Shown here piece after piece: positions 11,358 to 22,600 of a DNA stretch of 64,000 bases (position 1 is the stretch's first letter; the number at the start of each line of letters is the position of its first letter). The stretch is taken from assembly GCA_948470475.1 (NCBI GenBank), contig OX419337.1, forward strand, positions 38,841,005-38,905,004, given 5' to 3'. The notes beneath the pieces were generated by a model. It had not been told where the DNA came from. It made no database searches and saw only the letters and a program-made list of their open reading frames with translations. This DNA is from Galaxea fascicularis. Its lineage: Eukaryota > Cnidaria > Anthozoa > Scleractinia > Euphylliidae. Position numbers and translations under genes: made by a program.

Positions 11358-12650
11358 TTTATTTGTTGCGCGGGTTAAGTAAAACCATTCTATATGACGC
11401 AAAAGAAACATCTCAACGATCCAGTGACACCAACACCTACGGTGCCTTGAACTCAAGTATGACCTCAGCCGTAATTTCGTGAAACCAGCGGTTTCACGAC
11501 AAGGTTTCACCCTGACAGCAGGCTACAGATGTCGAATAGTTTTTTTTTCTTTCGAACTCGTTAAGGTAGACTGCGCAGTCGCACTTTTCAGTCTCAGCTT
11601 ATTCACGCAATCAAGAAGTACCGGAAGCCTCCGCGCGGCTAGAGCGTTCCCAAGATCCAAGGCGCACTAAAGCAGAAGGAAGACATTCCTCTTGGCAACA
11701 TATCAACTAAGTAAACCCAAACATTGGTTTTCAGTCCCCAAGGTCACCGACATCGCATAATAAACTAGTAACCTCTAAACATGGTTCATAGGTAGCAAAT
11801 TGACCTGACGATTCACCTACAATAAAGCACGCAGGCAATTATGAAGACTACATTTCAACATGTCATCAAAACCCAACCTCCTGAAGTACAAACCTCGCCA
11901 TAAATTCCACTGTATATGGCGCTCGGGGCCCATTTTAAATACGATTTGTTATCAAGTTTTCAATTTCTATTAACTGAAAAAAGATAGGATAAATTAATAG
12001 ATCCTTCCATATATCAATGCTTATAATTTTTCCTGCTTGCGCTATGGAATCATTTTACGCTCTAATTTCCTTCACCATTTGCTGTTTAAGATTTGATGAT
12101 CTCCCATAAACGGGAATAACTCTCGACTTTGCAAATGATTTAAGCTGAGGTCCTGGCTTGATATAGTTTGAACAAAAGCATTGCATAACTTAAGTTGAAA
12201 CACCAAGCATAACTAGAATATACGACCACTTTTAAGTAAACTTTTCGCGACAAAATACTTGTTACCATCTATCTGCCTTGAATGCAACAACAGAAACAAG
12301 AAACTCTGTCTCGCTACCCACAACGATTCTTCAGTTTGCGCTTTCAGGAATATCTAAGAATTGCAGTTCAATTTTGTTATTATAATATTTTCTTTCTCTT
12401 CGTGCAATAGCAGCCATTAAGTTAAATTTTCATATAAAGTTCCATAACACTAGTAAATTAGAACGAAACTGTTTGAAAGCATCAAAATTACTTTAACTTT
12501 ATGATGCTTGTAAAGATAAAAAGTCTCACCAATTACACTTGAATATGCACTGCAAATCATTGTTTTCCGCAGGATCTTATGTTACATTGACTTAAGTTTT
12601 CAATTAGAAAAAAATGGTCAAAATAAGACTTGAATATCCCAAGGCAATTT

Positions 12651-14815
12651 TTACTTACGCCCAAACAGCGTCGCAAAAAAGCCTTTTTTCCACTTTGATG
12701 GAAAAGACGGATTTCCTTCACCGTCACTTGCAGTAGATTCTTTCCTTAGAGCTTTGGCTCTTTTCATCAACTCGTCCTCAGCTTGTTTGAGTTCCAGCAG
12801 TTGTTTCTTCTGCATCTCTTCGCGTTCTCGTCTCCTTTTTTCCGCTTCCTCTAGGAATTTCTCCTCCAGCTTGCGGGATTCCTCCAACATCTGCCTGCCA
12901 CTTTCTGAGGCACCCTTGGATCGCTCATCCCGCCTGTTCTTCTGCTGAAGCAGCTCTGATTCGTTGACAGCAGCTTGAGCTTCGAAATGCTCCTGTCGTC
13001 GCCGCTGCACCTAAAATGTAAATCGATTTATGTTAGACTTCCCCCTTAAATCCACCCAATCCCATATGTGAATAAACCAAATCCACCCAATCCCATATGT
13101 GAATAAACCAAATCCACCCAATCCCATATGTGAATAAACCAAATCCACCCAATCCCATATGTGAATAAATCAAATCCACCCAATCCCATATGTGAATAAA
13201 TCAAATCCACCCAATCCCATATGTGAATAAACCAAATCCACCCAATCCCATATGTGAATAAACCAAATCCACCCAATCCCATATGTGAATAAACCAAATC
13301 CACCCAATCCCATATGTGAATAAACCAAATTTGTCAAAATACCTCCTGCAGTTTTTTCATCTCCAAATCCTGGCGCTCTTTGTTAGCCTCGCGCAGCCTG
13401 TCTTCTTCTTCTTGTTTACGCCTCGCTACTTCTTGTTTCTGCTTCTCTTGCTCCTTCTTCTCTTTATCTTGCAACAGAACCTGTTTCTTTGCTTCTTCGC
13501 GTTCTTGTTCAAGCTCTTTCCGTTTCTGCTCCTGTTCTAACATCAGCTTCTCTGCGGTTTTCATCGCCTCGTGTTCCTCTCGTCGCCGTTGTTCTCTGGA
13601 TCGTCTTTGTGCTTCAGCCATTTCTGCTGCTTTCTGTTCGTCTTCTTTCCTCTGCACTGCCATCCGCTTTTGCTGTTCGGCTTCCCTTTGAATCTTTTCA
13701 TCTTCTTTCTCCTTCAACTGATCAAGGTACCTCTGCCATTCAAGATCTTTAACTTTCTGTTCTTTCTCTCGTTTTTCCTTCTCTTTCGCTAACAGCTGTT
13801 TTTCAAGCTCTAGCTTGATTCTCTCGTTTTCTTGTCGTTGCTCCTCTCGCTCTCTTCTCTTCCTTTCCGCCTCTTCTCTCTTTCTCGCTTCTTCCTTTCC
13901 CAACTCGTCGTGAAGCAATTCGGTGACTACTTTTCCTTGCCTATCCAAAAACATTTGTCTTACACCAGACTCAAGCAAGCGAGCTTCCTCGGACGTTTTA
14001 TTTCTTTCTTCAGCGTATTCTCTCTTTTTCTGATCTATCAACGCTTTTCTTGTTTCAACAAACTGATCAATTTCTTCGTTCTCTTTCAGCTTCTCCTGCT
14101 GCCAAACTCTTTGCTTTTCAGCTTCTATTCTTGCTTTTTCCTCTTGCCTACGTCTCAAGTCTTGTGCAAAATTAACCCATTCTTCCTCGTGTTTCTTTTG
14201 TTCTTCCTGTTTTCGTCTATGTTCCGCCATTGCGCGTTTTGTTTCCCCCTCCAGATATTTGAGTTTTTCAAGTTCCACCTGTTTTTGCTTTTCAATCCGT
14301 CTGTGCTCCTCTGCAACTTTTTTCGCTTCTTCTTGCGTCAGCCATTCCTGTTTCTTCGCGAACACGTCTTCACTTTCTCGCTGCTTAGTATTTTCTAGTT
14401 CCTGTCTTTTGTGCATTTCGAAAGAAACCAGTTTGTCCGCCTCTTCCTTCGCCTTGCTTTTCTCCGCTTCCCGAAGTTGCTCCAGTTGTTGTTTTTTTTC
14501 GATTTCTTTCTGCAACCATTTGTCCTTCAGGATCTTCTGTTCTTGGAGAAGTTTTTCTCTCTTTTTTTCAACTTGCTCGGTTCCTTCTTTCTCCTTCTCT
14601 CGCTGATCAGCAATCAATCTTGAAGCTTCTTGCCATTTTTTCTTCATCTGATCCTCGCCCCCGAAAGCTTTACACTCATTCGCCATCTGTGACAACACGG
14701 TCTTAGCGATTGCTTTCTCTCTGTCCATGCGCGCATTTTTCAAACTGTTCACATACTTGTCAGTCACAGTTCCAGGTTCGTCGTCCTTTGTATGTTCGTC
14801 TGCAATTCCAGCCAT
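12651..14815 (-). CDS. Charged coiled-coil protein (trichohyalin-like), two exons
   Basis: Exon 1 is 14815-13343 (491 codons, ATG start) and ends at a CAGGAG|GTATTT donor. Exon 2 is 13010-12651 after a TTTTAG acceptor, phase 0. The joined product is 610 residues. The N-terminal 60 residues are mixed in composition. From about residue 75 to near the end the chain is almost only Glu, Lys, Arg, Gln, Leu and Ala in heptad-like or i/i+4 salt-bridge spacing, as in trichohyalin/plectin-homology proteins or stable single alpha-helices. It ends in a short KKGFFATLFGRK tail. There is no signal peptide or membrane segment, so it is presumably cytoskeletal or ciliary, but no orthologue is recognised. The plus-strand open frames across 13316-14623 are antisense shadows caused by the biased codons. 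Confidence 0.9.
13048..13326. repeat. 31-bp minisatellite, nine tandem copies, intronic
   Basis: Units start at 13048, 13079, 13110, 13141, 13172, 13203, 13234, 13265 and 13296, so the period is exactly 31 bp. The unit contains CCACCCAATCCCATATGTG. Copies 4 and 5 share one variant (AATAAATC rather than AATAAACC), and the rest are nearly identical. The array fills most of the 332-bp intron of the coiled-coil gene and stops 16 bases short of the donor site. Confidence 0.97.
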
Positions 14816-14954
14816 TCTTCTTCACTAAGTGAACGAAAGGCAGAAAAATTGTGATGCCTCCACATCAAAGGTACCCTCGGTCAGAGTAAGAAATGAATAA
14901 AGGGGGTAGTTTCTAAAGAAACTGTGGCGCTGCGTCGGTGCGGGAGTAGTACAC

Positions 14955-15300
14955 AAAAATTTGGTTTTATCAACAGAGTTGATAAATTTAAATTGACCAC
15001 CGTACAGGGATTCTGAAAGCTGACGTTTCGAGCGTTAGCCCTTCGTCAGAGCGAATCGAGCGATTATGGGTTGTGTGTAGTTTTTATAGTGGAGTAGGAG
15101 CTACGCTATTGGTGGTAACATGGCAACGTGAAAAATAGGAATACATTAGTGAAATGAAAAGAGTAAGAAATACCTACCACATGGTGTAAAACAACAATGG
15201 ATCATTTTAACAGTTGTGTGCCCACTGAACTGGTTTATGAGTGAGGGCGAGCCTGAAGTTCCCTTTTATATACCACAGAAACTTAACTGCTTTTCATATG
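14955..15300 (-). mobile_element. Penelope-like element 3' end with hammerhead-like motif
   Basis: The minus strand carries CTGACGA (15049-15043), a short GC-rich stem-loop, then GAAAC (15029-15025), the order of a hammerhead ribozyme core. GATTC upstream can pair with GAATC downstream. Just beyond is a hairpin TTTATCAAC/GTTGATAAA (14965-14988). The same layout, including GGTGGTAAC and GGAATACATTA blocks, is repeated at 50035-50275, where a GIY-YIG-type coding remnant lies on the expected side. Hammerhead motifs in Penelope-like terminal repeats are established knowledge. That this copy folds or is active is inference. Confidence 0.6.
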
Positions 15301-15949
15301 TAAATGCTATCACAAGAGCAACATAACGTACACATAAAAAGCTTTCAATTGGCTTGCAAGTCTTACGACCTAAGAGGCACGCTGCTCAACCAAGGGAAAA
15401 CTGAGCACACAAGGGCTTTAAGTCGCGGCTACGCGAGTGATTTTTTCCTTGTGATGGTGATGCGATTTTTTCTGGAAATTATCGCGGTGGTGGTTACACG
15501 AGTGAGAAAGTCTGTGATTTTGTCGCGAAAAGCTTAACCCATTGAATTTCTCGCGATTTTTTTCCTGCGATTTTTTTAGCTGTCGCCATTGCAGCACTTG
15601 CACGAGGGTGGCTACTTAACAACAGTGACAATCATATAACTTCTCCTTGACATATTATTAGTTTATCAGGCATACAGGGCATGAGAATACAGGAAATGAT
15701 CACCAGAGATCAGTTAACGTTTATACAAATTCTCCCTACATGTAACATACATAATATTTGAGGGATCACAGAGTTAATACACTGCACAAAGTAGCTGAAC
15801 TAATGTGAGGATGTACTTTGTGTCAGTCTGAATACTCTTTTAGAAGAACGAATATTTGATCACTATGTAAACCTGTTACTTCAGTAATTAGTTATGGCCT
15901 CAACTCTTTTCATTACTTTGCATCTAAGAACTGAAACTCCCTATCTAAT

Positions 15950-16181
15950 AATAGGAACCTTTAGATTTGAGTATGAGATCGAGTTCGAGTATGAATTTCT
16001 AATTTCAAACCAGTCACCTCCCCTGAACCCTCACTCTTCCTTGTTACTTACCAGTAGATCAGGAGATTGTAGAAACAAGATTAATGGCACTAGTGATCAT
16101 CTATAAAGGACGAGAACAGGATTTGAAAAGTTGTACTCTTACTTAACCTCGTACTCGTACTCAAATCTAAAGGTCCCTATT
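15950..16181. repeat. MITE-like inverted repeat, 232 bp
   Basis: The left end AATAGGAACCTTTAGATTTG is answered at the right end by CAAATCTAAAGGTCCCTATT. The next bases (GAGTATGAG, GAGTACGAG) also pair. The interior is non-coding. Confidence 0.7.
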
Positions 16182-16779
16182 GTAAGACCTGAGTCTACTA
16201 TATCTGGTTTTAGAAGACTCTGGTAAGCGATCTCCTTTTAGACTTGATGGTATATTTAACATTTTTCATGTATGTGAATAGATTTTCATATATGTAGATT
16301 TATTTTATGTATGCAGGGGTTTCAATAAAATTTGAAGTAGGCAGCTGGTTAGAGAAAAGTAACCAACTTTACTTTAATTCAATTTCAAAGAATCTTTCTT
16401 TAATTACTTAAATTTAGGGGAAAGAGTAGCCGACTTCTCTGACCAAAGTAGCCAACGCTTTTCGTGAGCCGTCGGTGCTTATTGAAAGCACTGCGTATGT
16501 ATATAGATTTTTATGTATGTAAAAAGATTTTCTCGTCTTTTGTTCTTGAAGATGTTAGCCTTTCAGGCTACTCTGAAATTCAAGTAGAAATAAAGTACAT
16601 TGAATGTATCAACATGGCCCAGTGTCACCACCGCCCCATCCCCAACAAGGGGACCAAAATATATTAATCAAACCTTTCTGCAAAAGACATCCAAGATAAA
16701 GAACTAGTCTAAAGAAACCACTGAAAGGTGCCACTCTACTTTTACAACAACTTAAATTGACCTTTTAGGGTCAACAACT

Positions 16780-17035
16780 GAAAGTTACTGAAGGTGTGTG
16801 CGATCATAGTAATTATGAACCCTACATGAGCAGCAGTGAAAACTCAGACTTTGGCGGGAGCTGAACCCATGACCAGTGCAGTGCTACACCAACTGAGATA
16901 AACAAGTCAACTGGGCGGTAGTCATTTTGTTGGTTCATAATAAACCAAATAGGTGATTATGAATATATAAAATCATATAATCATGTGGACACCCACAGTT
17001 CAAATATATGATTTCATGTATTCATAACCACCCAA
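16780..17035 (-). repeat. tRNA-derived SINE relic
   Basis: The minus strand of about 16855-16920 has a tRNA-like D-arm (ATCTCAGTTGGTGTAGC) and T-arm (GGGTTCAGCTCCC) but lacks a proper anticodon arm. The adjoining 16952-17032 is an imperfect palindrome with GGTGATTATGAATATA and its partner, and contains the CCACAGTTCAAATATATGAT block typical of the SINE tail seen at 55346-55585. Confidence 0.5.
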
Positions 17036-17989
17036 CTTTATAGTTGCTGGAAATATGAAATTTATTTACTAGTGGCCAAAAGTAAGAATTATTTTACATG
17101 ATGTAATTACCATTTACCAGTAACGTCAATTTGTTGTCAGTGTAGAAGTTTTCACATAATTATTTAAACACATACAGTTCAAGTATTACAGTGAATGAGC
17201 TCTGTAAACCCTGATATCAAAACATACTCTCTTGTAACTCTTCTCTCTATATTCTTGGTGTACGCGTCGTGGAATTTAGTTAAAGCGGTCATGATGCAAT
17301 TGGTGGTCATTCTCATTAACCCTATCGTTAATGAAACAGTGGCCTTGTAAGGAGAGGTTGATTTTGCACATTGCTAGGACTTACAGGGTTAATGGTAAGT
17401 GTAATTTTCTTATCACCTATAACCCAACAACCTTCACTTTCCACTCTAAGGATATCAACCAGCTTCTAGTGTTACATGAATCTACTATATGAACAGTTGA
17501 TGAATGGTTTGACTGGAAGACCTCTGAGCTAATGACTAATATTGAGGACTGCTGTGTTAGGTGCATGCGATGGATGTACATTATAACAATGACCCAGAGT
17601 AATATTCTTACCTCTATTAACACACACTTCTGAAAAACCACAGAGATAGAGAACCTCCTTGCTCCACCCTGGTAGACAAGAAAGGAAAGTGTGAAATACA
17701 CTGTGGTTGTAAACTGAAATAATTAAAGAGGAATCAAAGGAATAAATTGTTTGAAAATAAGGGAATAATAATAATCATCATTTAATCATTTCTATCACGC
17801 CAGCTACATTGAAAAATGATCGGCGGTGCATTACAATCGGTTGAAAAATAATAACTCTCTACATATATTAAAATGCCTAGATTAAATTACAATATTGATA
17901 TATTAAAAAAAAAAGAAAAAAGAACTAACAGAATATATCAGTTCTTGATAAAAATAATCTACAATTGATGATAAAAAAGGGAACATTCA

Positions 17990-18250
17990 TCTTTTAAAAG
18001 GGGAAGGGCTAGAGAGGGTGGTAGGGGGCACCAAAATTAACACTACTTTAAGGGGAGGAGGGTCACCATCATTTTTTTTTTCTTGAAAAGGGGGTATGTA
18101 GCAAACAACCAGCTCTTTGTAAGCTTTATATACCTTTTTTTCAGCCAAGGGTCAGAGGAATTGCGAGGGGGGAGGGACCAAACATTTTCCACTATTGTAA
18201 TGGGAGGGTCATCATCACTTTCAGATGGCAGACAACCAGCTTTTCATTGG
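17990..18250 (+). repeat. Degenerate tandem duplication, about 120 bp unit
   Basis: Two successive segments share the order purine-rich tract, AGGGTCA(C/T)CATCA, and AACAACCAGCT/GACAACCAGCTTTT. They look like a diverged tandem pair. No protein family is recognised. Confidence 0.4.
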
Positions 18251-19614
18251 CTTTGTTTCAAATAATAGTAATAGTCATAGCCATTATTTGTGATTGGCAA
18301 AGTCTATCATTTAAATATCATATGGCCTGTATATAGCATATCTCAAGTGCTACGACGCAGGTGTTGCTGTACCATCTGCAAAATTTAAGCTGACAGTTGG
18401 ACGTATGAAAACAACTCCAACATTCCCATCTGTTCAAGTAAGGTTTAATTTTTTCATACGGGGAATCTTTCACGGGTCCTCAAAAAAATCCGTTACTCAC
18501 CACTTTAACTTCAGTAATATACAGATTTCGATACAAATGTCTGAGTTCTGATCTGCCACTCCAACAAAGTCTGCAAACCGTTCTGTCTTAAACTGAGTTG
18601 ACTTCAAGCTTACTTCAGGTGCTATGCTGATGACCATAGCTGTCAAAAACTTATCCGCTATGTAAGTCTAACCGAAATCAACAATCGAGACATTTCGTGG
18701 ATCGCTGTCAAATGGTTTCCCTGTTAATCAAATGCCGCTGGAATTTTACCACTGAAAAGGTTCGCAGTACTCAAGAACATTATTTTTTTCTGTCCTCGAG
18801 GTAAACACAAGCTCGTGAACGGATGCGTTCAAGTGTAACACACAAATTTGTTCCCAGTGCCTTCTCGCTGTCTCGGCGGGAGAAAGGGGCCGGAGGGGGT
18901 GGGGGTAACATAGCGAGGCTACATTGGGGTTGCTTCTAACATTCTAACATGAGTTTGGTTGTACTTTTCCGATTATTATTGTTTATTTAATTACTGTTTG
19001 CAAATAATTAAGAAAATGTTCGATTCAGTGTTAGCTTCTTAAAGTGGCTACTGATTTTTTTTAATTGTCCTTTCTTTTCCGACGAGAAAACAAAAAAAGA
19101 CAGTATTGTCGAACTGTCGTACCCAGATCACTTCCTGGCAAAACATAGAGAGAGATCTGCGTGTGAGCTCGTTGGTTGATCATCCCATTATTTGACACCA
19201 TTTGTACGTCACTCAGTCGGGTAGACCAAATAAATATAAAACAAAGGTTTTAAATGATTTACAAACATTACTTGGTTTTATTTAATTTCAGCCACCGGAC
19301 TGAGTTCATGATTGAAGGTCACCGATCCCAACTGCCTCGACTTTTCTCTCCAATCGCAGGACAAAACCTGGTGCACATACGTGCAATGAATAATTGTGCA
19401 ATACATAATTGACAAAAATGTTTATTCTCAAGACACATCGTTTGTTCAGTTTCAAAAACGTTTACTTTGGAGTGCAGTTACGTTGACACGAGATAACCGC
19501 TTTACTTTGTTATTGAAATTTAGACTATTGAAAAGCCTCAGTGTTTTTAGTAACGTCAAAGTAATGCACGGCATCTGAGCACGCAAGAACAACCAAGATC
19601 GAGGCAGGTAAAAT

Positions 19615-22600
19615 ATGAAAGAATCGAGCGGGATGGAACTTATTGTGGTTATTTTCCTGGCTTGTTGTGCTTTCACGCAGAGTTATATCAACTATCCATC
19701 AATACTATGGGATTCCAGAAACCCCATGTAAGTCACTTGCGTTTTATTTCTCGTTTTTCCATGCTTGTTCTCATTTCAGAAGATCTTTTTGTTCCTTAAT
19801 TTATATCTCTTCTTAGTGTTTTGATCATCAGTGCGGCAAGGAGAATAAATGTATACAATTTGAAAACAGTGCCGGCATAAAACTTGAAACTGGAAGTAGT
19901 GAAAGCCAAGTATACAGCGAAGCAGCGAAGGAATTTCATCGCCACACATAGCTGAGCAAGTGAATGGATGTTTATTTTGAAGCCGTTTACACCTTTATCC
20001 TTCTTGGCCAGGAGTAACCTTTTTATTTAATCCCTGATCTGATCTGCGTGTACCGAACGTAATTATCAACGTCCAGTTAGATAAATGTGCTCTCGCCGTT
20101 TTCCACTGCAAGTTGAAAAACAAAAATGGATAAATGGAAATATTGCTCTTGATTAATCTGCATAAAAGGAATTATCTTCCAAAATTCTGCACATAACGCG
20201 ACCACGCCTGGTGACGGGAAAGTTGTAATAACATATTGATATGGCCAGTGTTTCATAAGGCGCATTAATTTGCACTCTAGTGTCATTATCTTAATTATTT
20301 AGTGCAACTACCAGTTACACATTTTGAACAATCACCAAAAGTTGCTAGCTCAGTGCGTTTCTCAGCCAATGGATTTACTATTTTGTTTTTATCCGTTTCA
20401 GATTTCTAACTAATTATTCCATAAACGTTCTTCTTGGGAGCAAACTTTCAATCGTTTGCCCGAATCCCGCAATGATCCCTACACCCGTTCATGGCAGCAT
20501 ATCAAAGGAGGAGTTGTATGAAAACTTGTGGATGGTGGACAAACCAGCTTATGACGCATGCACCGTAGACACATCTAAAGTTGGACATAAACTTCTGTTG
20601 AGGTGCAGTAGACCACTGCAACTGCAGTATCTCAGCATAGCGTTTAGGCGGTTTAGTGCTGAAGTTAATGGTTTGGTGTTTCTGCCAGGAAAAGACTACT
20701 ATTTCATTGGTAAATGGATGACTAATAATTTGCCATTTGATTAGATGTTGTAGAGCCGGGGATTAGGGATAATCTGGGCATAACTGGCTGAATATTAATA
20801 ATGCTACAAAGAAAATTCAAAAGTCTTATGGAGTTTTTACAACATTCGTCAGATTTATATTAACGCAAAGAAGTCAAAACTAAAATCTTTGAGTTACATA
20901 CTCCCCACTTTGGCAGATTGTTGGGAAATTGGTTCTAAATCGAAGTAATGAGGACAAATTTGTATCTTGCTCCCATCATCTAGCAGAGGTTTGCAGTGGC
21001 GGAACGGAAGACGGGGGATCCCGGAGACATTCTCAGTAACAAGGCTTACGTACCTGATACACCGGGGTGGGCTTAGTATTCCTGGGCAATGCTTAAGAAG
21101 TTCAGCCCCCTCCCCTCCATCAGACCTTACGGATCCATCCGCCAAAGGCTGTTGGGAGAATGTTGGTAAACTATACGAAGTATCTTATTCACTGAACAGG
21201 GGCCAGGGGGACACGAAGCCCTCCTAAGTTAAGATGTGTCCTAAGTATTGTTTTCTCAAAATTTAGCTCATTGTTTTGATACGCTAGAAAATAACACTTA
21301 GGATACATCTTAACTTAGGAGGGCTTCGTGAATCTGACCCCCGCAGGTCTTTAAGATTACTGTTATCACATTTCAGCGACCTCTACTGGACGCGAACGGT
21401 CTCTGGATAAGACGTCAGGTGGAAGGTGTTTAACGCATAATATGCGGATAAAGATACATGTCTGCAATGATGCAAATGGTACGTGGCTTTCACCTTCCTG
21501 ATACGAGACATCGGGTCCTTCGTCAGTTATTGTTTTCTTCATACATCGTTGTGACCCGTCATCGTTCGGGTGTTAATCCCTTCTATTCCTTTTTCTGTTT
21601 CTTCAGATCCCGGGTGCACAACAGCTTCGGTTTCAACTGCCCAACCAACCAAGACAGTCACTGTATGCCCCACACCAACTCAAGCTGTGCATATTTCCTC
21701 CACAGCTGTCCCGCAGCAGCCATACTGTTCTAGTGAGTCACTAACCTAACAATATTACGCCGAAGCGGAAGTTTCCGCATGATGTACTTCTTACGTACCG
21801 GATTATGTATCATTTTACACGTCACAACTTGTTATCTAAGCCTTGAGCAGTTGGTTATTCAAACGATTTATGGCAACGGTACACCTGTTTGTATGTCGTT
21901 TGTAACTAGCTGCCATGTATTGCACACGCAAACATTGGCAATCTGCTATTAACATTCTCCTTTCCAACCGTATTTCATTCACCTATTCTCTTTAACTATT
22001 TCTCTTCTTTATAATAGTTTGAGAGCTTGATTTCTTTTTTTAACCAGCTGCAAACAAGCATGAAATGAGTGAATTAATAAATAACACCCGCATCATACCA
22101 GAAATTTTCGATCACACGAGTCAGCTGACCAACCTCTGGGCTCATCTCAAGAACATGACCGAAAAACTGGACGCCATACAAGACAAACTTGAGAACTGCA
22201 CCTTAAGATCCGTCGAAGCAAATGAAAGAGTGACCGAGCCAATTCCAACCACGCCGACTCCAGGTTAGTCGAGTGACGAGTGATTCAGTATAAGACCTGC
22301 AAGTTCGGTTTAATTACAAATGGAGTGTTTTCACATGACGTCAAGGCGGCCATATTGGTGTCCCAAACGAAACCTCTGGGTATTGCATTCTATTTGCATG
22401 CAAATAGTTTCTGATAGTCACGTTAGTGAAAACGCTCTGATCTATTGCCACTAAATCAAAAGGCGGGGCATGATAGTACCACATACCACATGGTGTAGAC
22501 AAAGTCTCCCTTTACCCTAACGGGCTAACGTTAACCATTCTGAGCGACTTTTATCTTCAAATAGTTGCCTTAATCGTGTGGCAATCAAAAGACGTCGAAA

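Larger units (their letters stand above)
8743..12650. other. Intergenic, repeats only
   Basis: About 3.9 kb upstream of the melatonin-like receptor. It contains a perfect palindrome (9741-9781), degenerate units of the 104-bp repeat family (about 9860-10690), and a palindromic element (11179-11357). No coding exon is recognised. Confidence 0.6.
14816..19614. other. Intergenic, mobile-element remnants
   Basis: About 4.8 kb between the divergently oriented coiled-coil gene and the ephrin-fibrinogen gene. It holds a Penelope-like 3' end (14955-15300), an inverted-repeat element (15950-16181), a tRNA-derived SINE relic (16780-17035) and a degenerate duplication (17990-18250). No coding exon is recognised. 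Confidence 0.6.

Noticed and set aside
13046..13303. 85-residue periodic open frame on the minus strand (YSHMGLGGF repeats)
   Set aside because: It is the 31-bp minisatellite read in rotating frames inside a spliced intron, so the repetition is at the DNA level.
13048..13326. CRISPR-like regular repeat spacing
   Set aside because: The units are directly abutting with no spacers, and the context is a eukaryotic intron.
13316..14623. Several Ser/Phe/Leu-rich plus-strand frames
   Set aside because: They are antisense shadows of the Glu/Lys/Arg/Gln-rich coiled-coil exon, whose biased codons lack antisense stops.
20894..21227. Extra exon between the ephrin exons
   Set aside because: Candidate acceptors here run into stops or lack a GT donor. 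The exon at 21377-21478 supplies the expected last ephrin strand in the correct phase.
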